Origin: an uncultured Prevotellaceae bacterium
GTDB taxonomy: Bacteria; Bacteroidota; Bacteroidia; Bacteroidales; Muribaculaceae
DNA: 64,000 bases
Assembly (NCBI GenBank): GCA_900318535.1
Contig: ONKU01000005.1
Coordinates: 62,001-126,000, forward strand
Direction of reading: 5' to 3'
A program made the position numbers and the translations under genes. Below are positions 1 to 8,739 of this stretch, in pieces (positions within the stretch are counted from its first letter, which is position 1; the number at the start of each line of letters is the position of its first letter). The notes beneath the pieces are model-generated. The model searched no databases. It had not been told where the DNA came from and saw only the letters and a list, made by a program, of their open reading frames with translations.

Positions 1-137
1 CCAAGTGTTACGGTGGTGACGTGAGCCGCAAGCGCAAACTGCTCGAGAAGCAGAAAGCGGGAAAGAAGCGCATGAAGCAAATCGGTACCGTGCAAGTGCC
101 GCAAAAGGCCTTCCTTGCCGTCTTGAAACTCGACTAA
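1..137 (+). CDS. lepA: Elongation factor 4 (LepA), C-terminal end only
   Basis: The window opens inside a gene read from base 3 and ending at the TAA at 135-137. The visible 44 residues, including [19 protein letters not shown] and ending in FLAVLKLD, match the highly conserved lysine/arginine-rich C-terminal tail of LepA, the ribosome-associated GTPase that back-translocates or remodels stalled ribosomes. The GTPase domain lies outside the window. The next gene starts 54 bases downstream on the same strand, so co-transcription is possible. Confidence 0.9.
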   Translation, partial: KCYGGDVSRKRKLLEKQKAGKKRMKQIGTVQVPQKAFLAVLKLD

Positions 138-191
138 TTGTCAGGTATGGCGAGTTGTAGTTGTCAACTTGCCCATTGTTGAGAGGGAAAC

Positions 192-2282
192 GTGGCCGAC
201 GAACTGCAGCATATTGACCTTGACAATCCCGAGTTCCAGGATGCTTGGAGCGTGCTGCAACGCACCCACCGCTCGGTGTTCCTTACCGGTAAGGCGGGGA
301 CCGGCAAAAGTACGTTTCTGAAGTATATCCGGGACAATATCAAGAAGAAAACCGTAGTGCTGGCACCCACGGGCATTGCTGCCGTGAATGTGGGCGGACA
401 GACGATGCACTCGTTTTTCAAGATTCCCTTCAAACCCATGGTGCCCGATGACCCCGATTATGCGAATCCCGCAAGGATGCGCAAGATGCTGCGGTACACC
501 AAGGAGAAAGTGAAGCTCATCCGTGAACTGGAGCTGATCATCATTGATGAGATATCAATGGTGCGGGCCGACATCATCGACTTTGTGGACCGTGTGCTCC
601 GCGTCTATTCAGGCAACATGCGGGAACCCTTCGGCGGCAAGCAGTTGCTGCTGGTGGGGGATATCTTCCAGTTGGAACCGGTGGTGACGCATGACACGCG
701 TGACATCCTGCGGCGCTATTACAAGAACTTCTTTTTCTTCAATGCGCGGGCATTCGCCCAAATCAACCTGGTTGCCATTGAGTTACGTAAGATATACCGT
801 CAGAGCGACAATGCATTCATTGCCCTGCTGGACCGCATTCGCATCAATCGGGCATCCGACGCCGACATGGCACACCTGAACCAACGATGCGACCCGAACT
901 ACCATGAGGTCAACGATGACTTTGCCATCACTCTCGCCACACGTCGTGACACCGTCGACAGCATCAATGACGAGCACATGAAAGCGCTCAAGACGCCTGA
1001 ATATGTCTATGAGGGCGCCATCGAGGGCGATTTTCCAGAGAACAGCTTACCGACGGCCTACAACCTGGCCCTGAAAGAAGGCGCCCAGGTCATCTTCATT
1101 CGTAACGACAAAGAAGGCCGCTGGTGCAACGGTACGATAGCCCGAGTCACCAAACTGACCGAAACCAGGGTATATGTTGCTCTTGAGAATGGGGAAGAGA
1201 TGGCCGTTGAGCGAGAAGTGTGGGAAAACATGCAGTACACCTACAACGAGAAGGAGAAAAAAGTGGAGGAGAAGGTGCTGGGCACATTTTCACAGATTCC
1301 CATCAAGCCGGCATGGGCTTTGACCGTTCACCGTAGCCAAGGTCTCACATTTAATAAGGTGGTGATCGACTTTGCCGGCGGTGCGTTTACCGGTGGCCAG
1401 ACCTATGTGGCATTGTCGCGCTGTACGTCATTAGAAGGCATTACACTGCTTAAACCTCTGAGTGAGAGGGATATCATCGTCAATATGGCCGTTGTGGAAT
1501 TCAGCCATCAGTTCAATAACCGTAAGGTGATTGATGAAGCGATGGAACATGAACGTGCCAACCAACTCTATCGACGGGCGGTGCATGCATTTGACAATCA
1601 GGAATTTGAGGACTGTGTCAACTGCTTTGCCGATGCCATGAAAATCCGGGACAATTTGCAGAATCCAGCAGTCAAGCGTCTGATATCCAGAAAATTAAAC
1701 TCATTCAAGAAACATGTGCGCACTATCGAGCGCTTGAAGCAAGTGATTGAAAGTCAGAAGAAAACGCTTCAAGAGCTTGCACTAGAATATGTATCGATGG
1801 GCGATCAGGCACTTGCGATGGACGATAGTGGGGTAGTGGAAGAGGGTAGTGTACCCTACGGCAAACGATTGGATGACATCGCAATACGTTCTGCTCTAGC
1901 CAATTACAACAAAGCGTTGAGAATTGTGCCTGACTGTATCGATGCCATGATTGGCAAGGCTCGACTGTTAATGGCTCTGGATCAACTGGATAGTGCCGAA
2001 AAAGAATTGGAGAAAGCGCTGGAACAGGACAAAAACAATTTTTCTGCTCTTTTTATCATGGGTGAGCTGATGCAGCAACTACATGATGTTCCTGAGGCCA
2101 TCAAGTGTTATAAGAAGGCGGCAAAAGCCGACAAGAAACGTCCCGAACCCCATGAAAAACTCCAGGATATCTTCGAGAAGATCGGTCTTGATGACTTAGC
2201 CGAGGAAGAACAAGAAATCGCAAAACGCTTGAGGAGAGCGATTTATAAAGCCAAACCCAACCCGAAACGAAAGAAACGCTGA
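192..2282 (+). CDS. Pif1/RecD-like superfamily 1 helicase with C-terminal TPR repeats
   Basis: This 696-residue protein has a superfamily 1 helicase core. Walker A GKAGTGKST is at residues 34-41, the next helicase motif (APTGIAA) is near 58, and Walker B IIIDEISM is near 116-123. A UvrD/RecD-like C-terminal motif, HRSQGLTF followed by YVALSRC, lies near 380-415. This arrangement is that of Pif1-family 5'-to-3' DNA helicases. From about residue 470 the protein changes to charged helices and tetratricopeptide-like repeats (FIMGELMQQLHDVPEAIKCYKKAAKAD), ending in a basic tail. The start is a GTG at 192, about five bases after GAGAGGG at 181-187, one of the few Shine-Dalgarno-like sites in the window; no in-frame ATG lies before the Walker A motif. 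The DNA substrate and the partner of the TPR part are unknown. Confidence 0.85.
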   Translation: MADELQHIDLDNPEFQDAWSVLQRTHRSVFLTGKAGTGKSTFLKYIRDNIKKKTVVLAPTGIAAVNVGGQTMHSFFKIPFKPMVPDDPDYANPARMRKMLRYTKEKVKLIRELELIIIDEISMVRADIIDFVDRVLRVYSGNMREPFGGKQLLLVGDIFQLEPVVTHDTRDILRRYYKNFFFFNARAFAQINLVAIELRKIYRQSDNAFIALLDRIRINRASDADMAHLNQRCDPNYHEVNDDFAITLATRRDTVDSINDEHMKALKTPEYVYEGAIEGDFPENSLPTAYNLALKEGAQVIFIRNDKEGRWCNGTIARVTKLTETRVYVALENGEEMAVEREVWENMQYTYNEKEKKVEEKVLGTFSQIPIKPAWALTVHRSQGLTFNKVVIDFAGGAFTGGQTYVALSRCTSLEGITLLKPLSERDIIVNMAVVEFSHQFNNRKVIDEAMEHERANQLYRRAVHAFDNQEFEDCVNCFADAMKIRDNLQNPAVKRLISRKLNSFKKHVRTIERLKQVIESQKKTLQELALEYVSMGDQALAMDDSGVVEEGSVPYGKRLDDIAIRSALANYNKALRIVPDCIDAMIGKARLLMALDQLDSAEKELEKALEQDKNNFSALFIMGELMQQLHDVPEAIKCYKKAAKADKKRPEPHEKLQDIFEKIGLDDLAEEEQEIAKRLRRAIYKAKPNPKRKKR

Positions 2283-2894
2283 TTTTTCTCCTCTTTTGAT
2301 ATAGGGGAGTATTTTATAATTTTATCGATTGCTTATTTTACATAATACAAATTATAATTTTTCTTTAAGGGGGCAATGGTTATCACTACATATTGAAAAT
2401 CAGATAAAAAATCTGATCAGAATGTGGAGATGAATTCAAATATGAAATTCTCAGAGACTTGAGTTGATGAAAAAAGCATTGTAAAAAATGTAGAGACGCA
2501 AAAATTTGCGCCCCTTGGTTAGAATACTAGAAATATTCTCACGTCTGGAGACGCAAGATTTTGCGTCTCTACTTTGATGGTATTTAATAATAGACTAATT
2601 CAATACTTACAATTTACTTTTGTGAACTGATGATTTATATTCTAATAAATTATTCTATCAAAATTAAAGTAATTATTTAGATGATTTGAATCATTCATAA
2701 TTAAACTATAAGCAATATAATGGATATCTTTCTTGAGATCTGGATTCTTCTATGTGTTTTAATGTCTATTGAACGCTTTATACGTTGTTTTTCAGTATTT
2801 TAATATTACATAAGTAAAGTGATTATTTAATGTTCGCAAACCTGTTCTTTCATTATGAATTTTTGTGGGCTGTTTACTTCTTTTCTGTCACTAA
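2283..2894. other. AT-rich intergenic region carrying a REP-like repeat pair
   Basis: This gap between the helicase and the ABC exporter is much more AT-rich than its flanks. I find no convincing gene, tRNA or conserved small ORF in it. The only structured content is the palindrome pair at 2490-2572. The promoter for the ABC exporter begins at its right edge. Confidence 0.6.
2490..2572. repeat. REP-like inverted repeat pair (GTAGAGACGCAAAA family)
   Basis: GTAGAGACGCAAAA starts at 2490 and its reverse complement TTTTGCGTCTCTAC ends at 2572. Each side is also palindromic within itself: CGCAAA/TTTGCG at 2497-2510 and GAGACGCAA/TTGCGTCTC at 2548-2569. The same core recurs at 48501-48524 and, degraded, at 56851-56877, so it is a dispersed intergenic element. 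Confidence 0.75.
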
Positions 2895-2927
2895 TTGCGA
2901 CAAAACCATAAAAGTTTACTATCTTTG
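2895..2927 (+). promoter_or_regulatory. Bacteroidetes-type promoter of the ABC exporter
   Basis: TTGC at 2895-2898 and TATCTTTG at 2920-2927 are separated by 21 bases and fit the Bacteroidetes -33/-7 consensus. Transcription would start near 2933, about 25 bases before the chosen ATG at 2958. This argues against a TTG start at 2895, which lies inside the promoter. Confidence 0.7.
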
Positions 2928-2957
2928 TTGCTTTGTAACTATCAAAACTACATTATA

Positions 2958-4724
2958 ATGATAAAGACATTGCTCAAACACGTCAAGCAGTACAAGACAG
3001 CATCATTATTGACGCCTGTTTTTATTATGCTTGAAGTAGTGCTTGACGTGCTTATTCCCTTTGTTACTGCCAAACTCATCGACAATGGCATCAATGCAGG
3101 CCACATGCCAAGCGTTTATAAATATGGCCTCATTATGGTTGTCATGGCATTCTTGAGCATGATGGCTGCCATTCTGGCCGGCAAATACGCTTCTTATGCC
3201 TCATCGGGCTTTGCCTGCAACCTGCGTGATGCCATGTACAAAAACATTCAGCGCTTTGCCTTCAGTGACATTGACAAGTACAGCACTTCTGGCCTGGTCA
3301 CCCGAATGACGACCGATGTAACCAACCTGCAAAATGCTTATCAACAGATCATTCGCACATCGGTTCGTGCTCCATTCAACCTGTTGTCCAGCATTGTGAT
3401 GTGTTTCGTCATCAGTCCTCAGTTAAGTCTCATTTTCATCATTGCCAGTGTGGTTCTCGGCATTATTCTGGCCCTGATTATCAGCAAGGTGTCTAAGATG
3501 TTCGCCTTGGTTTTCAAGCAGTATGATGTACTCAATGCTGTGGTACAGGAGAATGTGACCGGCATACGCGTTGTCAAAGCGTTCGTACGTGAAGACCACG
3601 AGAACAGCAAGTTCTGGAAAGCCGCCAAGCGCCTGTATGACCTCAACGTGAAAGCAGAGAGTCTGATGGCCCTCAATGGTCCCGTGATGAACTTGGTGGT
3701 TTATGGCTGCATCATTGCCATTTCGTGGTTCGGTGCCCAGTTTGTCGTTGGCGGTAGCTTGACGACCGGTCAGCTTACCTCTCTGTTCACCTATGTGATG
3801 ACCATCCTGATGTCACTGATGATGCTCAGCATGATTTTTGTAACCATTACTCAAAGTCTTGCTAGCGGACAGCGTGTGGCTCAGGTGATTAACGAAATTC
3901 CTGATATCGTCAATCCTGACGATGCCCTGACAGAAATTCCCGACGGAAGCATTGATTTCAACCACGTCTTTTTTGCCTATAAGGGAGGTAGTGGTGAATA
4001 TGCCCTCAACGACATAGACCTGCACATTGCCAGCGGTGAATCCATTGGCGTGATTGGCGGCACCGGTAGCGGAAAATCATCACTTATCAACCTTGTGAGC
4101 CGCCTGTACGACGCTTCAAAGGGCGAAGTGCTTATCGGAGGTAACAACGTGAATACCTATGACTTAGAGACCCTTCGCAACAATGTATCGGTAGTCTTGC
4201 AGAAGAATGTCCTCTTCTCGGGCACGATCCTCGAGAACCTGCGCTGGGGAGATGAGAATGCCTCGTTGGAGCAATGCCGTCAAGCCTGCCGCGTTGCGTG
4301 TGCCGACGAGTTCATCATGGAAATGCCTAACGGCTATGAAACCCGCATCGAGCAAGGCGGCACCAACGTCTCCGGCGGCCAAAAGCAACGATTGTGCATC
4401 GCACGCGCCCTACTGAAACGGCCCAAAGTCATGGTGCTGGACGACAGCACCAGCGCCTGTGACAACACCACCGACGCCCGCATTCGTGCAGCCTTGCGCG
4501 ATAACCTGCCCGAAATGACCAAAATCATTATTGCCCAACGCATTAGCAGCATCAAGGATTGCGATCGCATCCTTGTGCTAGACGATGGCAAGATGGCTGG
4601 ATTTGACACCCACGGCAACCTGCTGAAGTCATGTCGCATCTATCAAGAGATCTGTGCTATTCAAGAAGAGGCTGGCGGTGATTTCGACAGTCCGCAAAAT
4701 CAAAGAAAGGAGGGACAATCATGA
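2958..4724 (+). CDS. ABC exporter half-transporter with degenerate nucleotide site (subunit A)
   Basis: This 588-residue type IV ABC exporter has an N-terminal six-helix transmembrane domain (about 1-310) and a nucleotide-binding domain. Walker A is GGTGSGKSS near 366 and the signature is VSGGQ. Walker B reads VMVLDDSTSACD, so the catalytic glutamate is replaced by aspartate. The switch histidine is replaced by glutamine in IIAQRIS. Such changes mark the non-catalytic half of heterodimeric exporters. The stop overlaps the start of the next ABC gene by four bases (ATGA), as expected for translational coupling of two partner subunits. The ATG at 2958 was chosen because the promoter ends at 2927. 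The substrate (drug, lipid or peptide) cannot be read from the sequence. Confidence 0.9.
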   Translation: MIKTLLKHVKQYKTASLLTPVFIMLEVVLDVLIPFVTAKLIDNGINAGHMPSVYKYGLIMVVMAFLSMMAAILAGKYASYASSGFACNLRDAMYKNIQRFAFSDIDKYSTSGLVTRMTTDVTNLQNAYQQIIRTSVRAPFNLLSSIVMCFVISPQLSLIFIIASVVLGIILALIISKVSKMFALVFKQYDVLNAVVQENVTGIRVVKAFVREDHENSKFWKAAKRLYDLNVKAESLMALNGPVMNLVVYGCIIAISWFGAQFVVGGSLTTGQLTSLFTYVMTILMSLMMLSMIFVTITQSLASGQRVAQVINEIPDIVNPDDALTEIPDGSIDFNHVFFAYKGGSGEYALNDIDLHIASGESIGVIGGTGSGKSSLINLVSRLYDASKGEVLIGGNNVNTYDLETLRNNVSVVLQKNVLFSGTILENLRWGDENASLEQCRQACRVACADEFIMEMPNGYETRIEQGGTNVSGGQKQRLCIARALLKRPKVMVLDDSTSACDNTTDARIRAALRDNLPEMTKIIIAQRISSIKDCDRILVLDDGKMAGFDTHGNLLKSCRIYQEICAIQEEAGGDFDSPQNQRKEGQS

Positions 4725-6637
4725 GAATGCCTGGAGGACCTGGAGGCGGCGGAAACCGCCACGTTGTGGTGGACACGACCGGCGTGAACAAGAGAAGCAC
4801 CCTGTGGCGGCTTTTCAAGTTCGTGATGAAGAACTACAAGTTCTCGTTCCTGGCAGTTGCGGTGTGTATCGTTGTTACGGCGTGCACTACCCTTGCCTCT
4901 ACCCTATTCACGCGAACGCTCATCGACGACTACATCACACCGCTGATGGGTCAAGCCCAGCCCGACTACGGACCACTGGCTGTGACACTCGTCAAGCTGG
5001 GAATCGTCCTTATCTTTGGCGCTCTGTGCTCCTATCTGCATAGCCGCCTGATGATTAACGTGAGCCAGGGAACGATGCTCAAGTTGCGTAAGAGCATGTT
5101 TGAGCACATGGAGGCATTGCCCATCAAATTCTTTGACAGCAACACCCACGGCAATGTGATGTCTACCTATACGAATGATGTAGACACACTGCGCCAGATG
5201 ATTTCGGGCAGCTTGCCTCAGGCCTTTAACTCACTCATCACACTCGGAATCACCTTTGCCAGCATGATTGTGATGAGTGTGCCCATGACCATCTTATCTA
5301 TTGTTATGGCTTTGATTATGGCATGGTCAACGACCTATTTGGGCAAGCGTTCACGCAAGCATTTCCGCGTCCAGCAGCAAAAACTGGCCGAGGTAAACGG
5401 CTTCATTGAAGAGATGATGACTGGCCAAAAGGTCGTTAAGGTCTTTTGCCATGAGGATCAGGCCATTAAGCAGTTTGAGGTCATCAACGAGGAACTGCGC
5501 AGCAATACCTACGATGCCAACCGCATCAGCAACATCGTCATGCCCGTCAACGGCAACCTGGGTCACTTGAGCTATGTGCTCATGGGCGTGTTGGGCGCAG
5601 CACTCATTATCAACGGGCACACAGGCATGACACTTGGTACACTGGTGGCGTTCCTCACGCTCAACAAGAGTTTTGCGCGCCCCATTGCCAGCATCAGTCA
5701 GCAGATCAACAGTGTGCTTAATGCGTCGGTGGGCGCTGACCGCATCTTCAAGGTTCTTGATCAAACGACAGAAGTTGACGAAGGTAAAGTCAAGCTGGTG
5801 AACGCCAAACGCGGAGAGGACGGACTGCTCCACCCCACCCTCCAACACACGGGCATCTGGGCATGGAAAATCCCTACAGATACGGGCAGGACACGCTATG
5901 TCAAGGTCTCAGGCGGCGTTAAGTTCAATAATGTGGACTTTGGCTACAACGAAGACAAACAGGTGTTGTTCGACATCGATATCGACGCCATGCCTGACCA
6001 GAAAATCGCCTTTGTGGGCGGCACTGGCGCAGGCAAGACGACCATTACCAATCTGATTAACCGTTTCTATGACATTCAGGACGGCAAAATCACTATCGAC
6101 GGCATCAGCGTTAATGACATCAGCAAGCGCGACCTGCGACACAGTCTGGGTATGGTGCTGCAGGAGACACATCTGTTCACCGGCACTGTGATGGACAACA
6201 TCCGCTATGGACGTCTTGAGGCTACCGACCAGGAATGTATCGAAGCCGCCAAGCTTGTCAATGCCGACAGTTTCATCCGCCGCCTGAGCGACGGCTATCA
6301 CACTGTCCTCAATGCCGATGGCGGTAATCTGAGCCAGGGTGAGCGCCAGCTGCTTGCCATTGCCCGCGCTGCCGTTGCCGATCCTCCCGTTCTCATCCTT
6401 GACGAGGCGACCAGCAGCATCGACACGCGCACCGAGAAACTCGTTCAGTATGGAATGGACTCGCTGATGAAAGGACGTACGACATTTGTCATTGCACACC
6501 GACTGTCCACCGTGCGCAACAGCGACTGCATCATCGTTCTGGAAAAGGGACGCATCATCGAGCGCGGCACCCACGAGGAACTGCTCGCACAGCACGGCAA
6601 GTACTATCAGCTGTATACGGGCGGAGAAATCTCATAA
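4721..6637 (+). CDS. ABC exporter half-transporter with canonical ATPase site (subunit B)
   Basis: This is the 638-residue partner of the preceding gene. After a glycine-rich N-terminus (MRMPGGPGGGG), a transmembrane domain occupies roughly residues 30-340. The ATPase domain has Walker A GGTGAGKTT near 432, a canonical Walker B VLILDEATSS near 556 and switch His in VIAHRLST near 590. Its signature is the variant LSQGE, which in a heterodimer would face the degenerate Walker B of subunit A; subunit A's canonical VSGGQ would face this intact site. An insertion of about 35 residues (near 365-400, rich in G/W/T) sits between the membrane and ATPase domains. A strong terminator follows at 6657. 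Together the two genes encode one asymmetric exporter in the inner membrane. Confidence 0.9.
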   Translation: MRMPGGPGGGGNRHVVVDTTGVNKRSTLWRLFKFVMKNYKFSFLAVAVCIVVTACTTLASTLFTRTLIDDYITPLMGQAQPDYGPLAVTLVKLGIVLIFGALCSYLHSRLMINVSQGTMLKLRKSMFEHMEALPIKFFDSNTHGNVMSTYTNDVDTLRQMISGSLPQAFNSLITLGITFASMIVMSVPMTILSIVMALIMAWSTTYLGKRSRKHFRVQQQKLAEVNGFIEEMMTGQKVVKVFCHEDQAIKQFEVINEELRSNTYDANRISNIVMPVNGNLGHLSYVLMGVLGAALIINGHTGMTLGTLVAFLTLNKSFARPIASISQQINSVLNASVGADRIFKVLDQTTEVDEGKVKLVNAKRGEDGLLHPTLQHTGIWAWKIPTDTGRTRYVKVSGGVKFNNVDFGYNEDKQVLFDIDIDAMPDQKIAFVGGTGAGKTTITNLINRFYDIQDGKITIDGISVNDISKRDLRHSLGMVLQETHLFTGTVMDNIRYGRLEATDQECIEAAKLVNADSFIRRLSDGYHTVLNADGGNLSQGERQLLAIARAAVADPPVLILDEATSSIDTRTEKLVQYGMDSLMKGRTTFVIAHRLSTVRNSDCIIVLEKGRIIERGTHEELLAQHGKYYQLYTGGEIS

Positions 6638-6656
6638 CAAAACTGTCCTACAATCA

Positions 6657-6698
6657 AATCGCCCCACCCTATCCAGCGCAGGATAAAGTGGGGCGATT
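6657..6698. terminator. Bidirectional terminator between the ABC exporter and nhaD
   Basis: AATCGCCCCAC at 6657-6667 pairs with GTGGGGCGATT at 6688-6698, with further pairing inside (TATCC/GGATA). It lies between two convergent genes and is followed by TCTTAAAA on the plus strand. Confidence 0.75.
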
Positions 6699-6716
6699 CT
6701 TAAAAGGTATTGAGCG

Positions 6717-8054
6717 CTACCCTGCAGTCTGCAGGAAGAAAGGACACAAGCTCTCGAGATAGATGATGCCAACGCCGGCCAGATAACCGATCAACGCCAG
6801 CCATGAAATGCGCTTGAAGTACCAGAAGAACGGAATCTTCTCAATGCCCATGGCAACGACACCTGCGGCCGAACCGATGATCAGCAGCGAGCCACCTACG
6901 CCGGCACAGAAGGTGAGCAGGTGCCAGAACAGTCCATCCTCAATGAAGTTCATCAGATAAGGATCAACGGTTCCGGCGGGCGCCATGCCTTCAAACATCT
7001 TGATACATGCCGATACCAGCGGCACGTTATCGACAATCGATGACAATGCACCGATGATGGTGGTCATCAGCACGGGCTCATGGATTTTGGTGTTCATGCC
7101 TTGTGCCAGTTCTGACAGGATACCCACCTGAGACAGCGCTGACACTGCCATAAGGATGCCCAGGAAGAACAGGATAGTGGGCATGTCGATGGTATGCAGT
7201 GCCGATGACACGCGACCACCCAGCTTGGAATCAATCTTGAAGTGTTTCACCCAGAACTCAGTCACACCCCAAATCACACCCAGTGACAACATGATGCCCA
7301 TGAACGGGGGAAGACCGGTCACCGTCTTGAAAATAGGCACAAACAGCAAACCCGAGACGCCAATGATGAGCATTGCTCTGCTCAAGTGAGGATGACGTTC
7401 ATGCAGGTCAGGATGCTTGTCTGAGAGCCTGGTGACCGTCTGTACTCTACCCTCTGTCAAGAAGAATTGTGCGATGAATACCGGCACTACCATTGCAATA
7501 ATGCTGGGGATCAACAGATTGAGAATCAGACCAACGGAGCTCACCTTCTCATCCATCCACAGCATGATGGTAGTCACATCACCAATGGGAGAAAACGCAC
7601 CGCCGGCATTTGCGGCAATCACAATGAGGCCGGCAAACAGCCAACGCTCTTTCTGGTCGCTAAGCAAGCGGCGCAGCATCATCACCATGATGATGGTAGT
7701 TGTCATGTTATCGAGCACGGCCGACATGACAAATGACAGCGAGCACAGAATCCACAAGAGCTGTTTTTTGCTCTTGGCATTGATGTGCTCGGTTATGAAT
7801 GAGAAACCACCGTAACGGTCGATGATCTCCACAATAGTCATGGCACCGATAAGGAACACAACGATCTCACACGCATCACCCAACTGGACCACGATAGCCT
7901 CATGCATCTCAGGGTCGTGCCCAAAGATGGCATATATGGACCACAGTATGCCACAAGTGACTAAAGCAAACACTGCCTTATTCATGTGCAACGGGTGCTC
8001 CAACGCAATCAGCACATAGCCGATTACAAAGATGATGATCATTGTTGTAACCAT
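6717..8054 (-). CDS. nhaD: Sodium/proton antiporter NhaD
   Basis: This 445-residue polytopic inner-membrane protein belongs to the NhaD family of the ion transporter superfamily, which exports Na+ (or Li+) in exchange for protons. Family-like segments are the conserved DNMTTTIIMVMMLRR block near residues 115-130, NAGGAFSPIGDVTTIMLW near 150, and DNVPLVSACIKMF in the second half. Length matches the family. It is convergent with the ABC exporter and separated from it by the terminator at 6657. The gene upstream (DUF4293) is on the same strand but 66 bases away. Na+ extrusion fits an organism that also uses a Na+-pumping decarboxylase at 17-21 kb. Confidence 0.88.
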   Translation of the reverse strand: MVTTMIIIFVIGYVLIALEHPLHMNKAVFALVTCGILWSIYAIFGHDPEMHEAIVVQLGDACEIVVFLIGAMTIVEIIDRYGGFSFITEHINAKSKKQLLWILCSLSFVMSAVLDNMTTTIIMVMMLRRLLSDQKERWLFAGLIVIAANAGGAFSPIGDVTTIMLWMDEKVSSVGLILNLLIPSIIAMVVPVFIAQFFLTEGRVQTVTRLSDKHPDLHERHPHLSRAMLIIGVSGLLFVPIFKTVTGLPPFMGIMLSLGVIWGVTEFWVKHFKIDSKLGGRVSSALHTIDMPTILFFLGILMAVSALSQVGILSELAQGMNTKIHEPVLMTTIIGALSSIVDNVPLVSACIKMFEGMAPAGTVDPYLMNFIEDGLFWHLLTFCAGVGGSLLIIGSAAGVVAMGIEKIPFFWYFKRISWLALIGYLAGVGIIYLESLCPFFLQTAG

Positions 8055-8120
8055 CGTAATGAAGTAGTGGTATTAGTAAATGTTGAGTATATTATCGTAA
8101 CTAATTATAATCCAGCACTC

Positions 8121-8570
8121 TTAACGCAGGCGGTCAGCATCAAGAAGTTTCTTCTTGTCGCGAGACATGGCCTTGTGAGCCATCATCAGGAAGATGATAG
8201 ACAGCACGGGCAGCAAAACGTACCACTGCCACGAAACGGTCCAGCCCTCACGATTGCCAACGACAAAAGCCTGAATGCCAATTGCCACCAGCATGGCCAA
8301 GCCGATGATGATGTCAACAAAGCATACCGTCATCTGGCGCTGAAGGTTCTTATACAGGAAAATGTCGATGAAGGCAAGCAGCGATATAAGAATAATCAGG
8401 GTAATCAGCAACGGGTTAATGTGCAGGTTCCCGGCTCTGCCGGTTTCAAGAGCGCCATAGAGAACCGTCTTGTCGGCCAACTCAAAAGTGAGGGCCGGCA
8501 CAAATGCAAACACCACCATTAAAATCACTGCAATAAGCAGGTAAACAGATTGGATGCGTTGAATAACCAT
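8121..8570 (-). CDS. DUF4293 family membrane protein
   Basis: This 149-residue protein has four predicted transmembrane helices and begins MVIQRIQSVYLLIAV, the typical opening of the Bacteroidetes-specific DUF4293 family. The ATG at 8570 was chosen because the conserved MIQRIQS start sits there and the -7 box TAATTTTG (minus strand, 8616-8623) would put transcription start near 8610. A longer reading from 8618 would begin inside the promoter. Function is unknown. In Bacteroidetes the family is often found near rho or nhaD genes (from memory), and here it lies 66 bases upstream of nhaD. Confidence 0.8.
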   Translation of the reverse strand: MVIQRIQSVYLLIAVILMVVFAFVPALTFELADKTVLYGALETGRAGNLHINPLLITLIILISLLAFIDIFLYKNLQRQMTVCFVDIIIGLAMLVAIGIQAFVVGNREGWTVSWQWYVLLPVLSIIFLMMAHKAMSRDKKKLLDADRLR

Positions 8571-8615
8571 AATAATACAATTATATGTTTTATAAAGTTT
8601 GCTGTTAATTTGCGG

Positions 8616-8623
8616 CAAAATTA
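8616..8623 (-). promoter_or_regulatory. -7 box for the DUF4293 gene
   Basis: The minus strand reads TAATTTTG here, with a TTG about 17-18 bases further upstream. It is divergent from the plus-strand -7 box at 8686. Confidence 0.5.
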
Positions 8624-8685
8624 AGGAAATTTTTCTATAATCAACATTATTCCCCTAGAAAATTCTTTTTTCAACGCAATTTTGT

Positions 8686-8693
8686 TAATTTTG
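8686..8693 (+). promoter_or_regulatory. -7 box for the TPR gene
   Basis: TAATTTTG precedes the ATG at 8740 by 46 bases and fits the Bacteroidetes -7 consensus. I see no clear -33 element. Confidence 0.5.
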
Positions 8694-8739
8694 CATGGTA
8701 TTTGCTACATTGAAGGCGAAATATCACACTTGACAACCA

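Noticed and set aside
2283-2310. Possible hairpin after the helicase gene (CTCC with GGAG)
   Set aside because: The stem is only about four base pairs with a long loop, too weak for a terminator.
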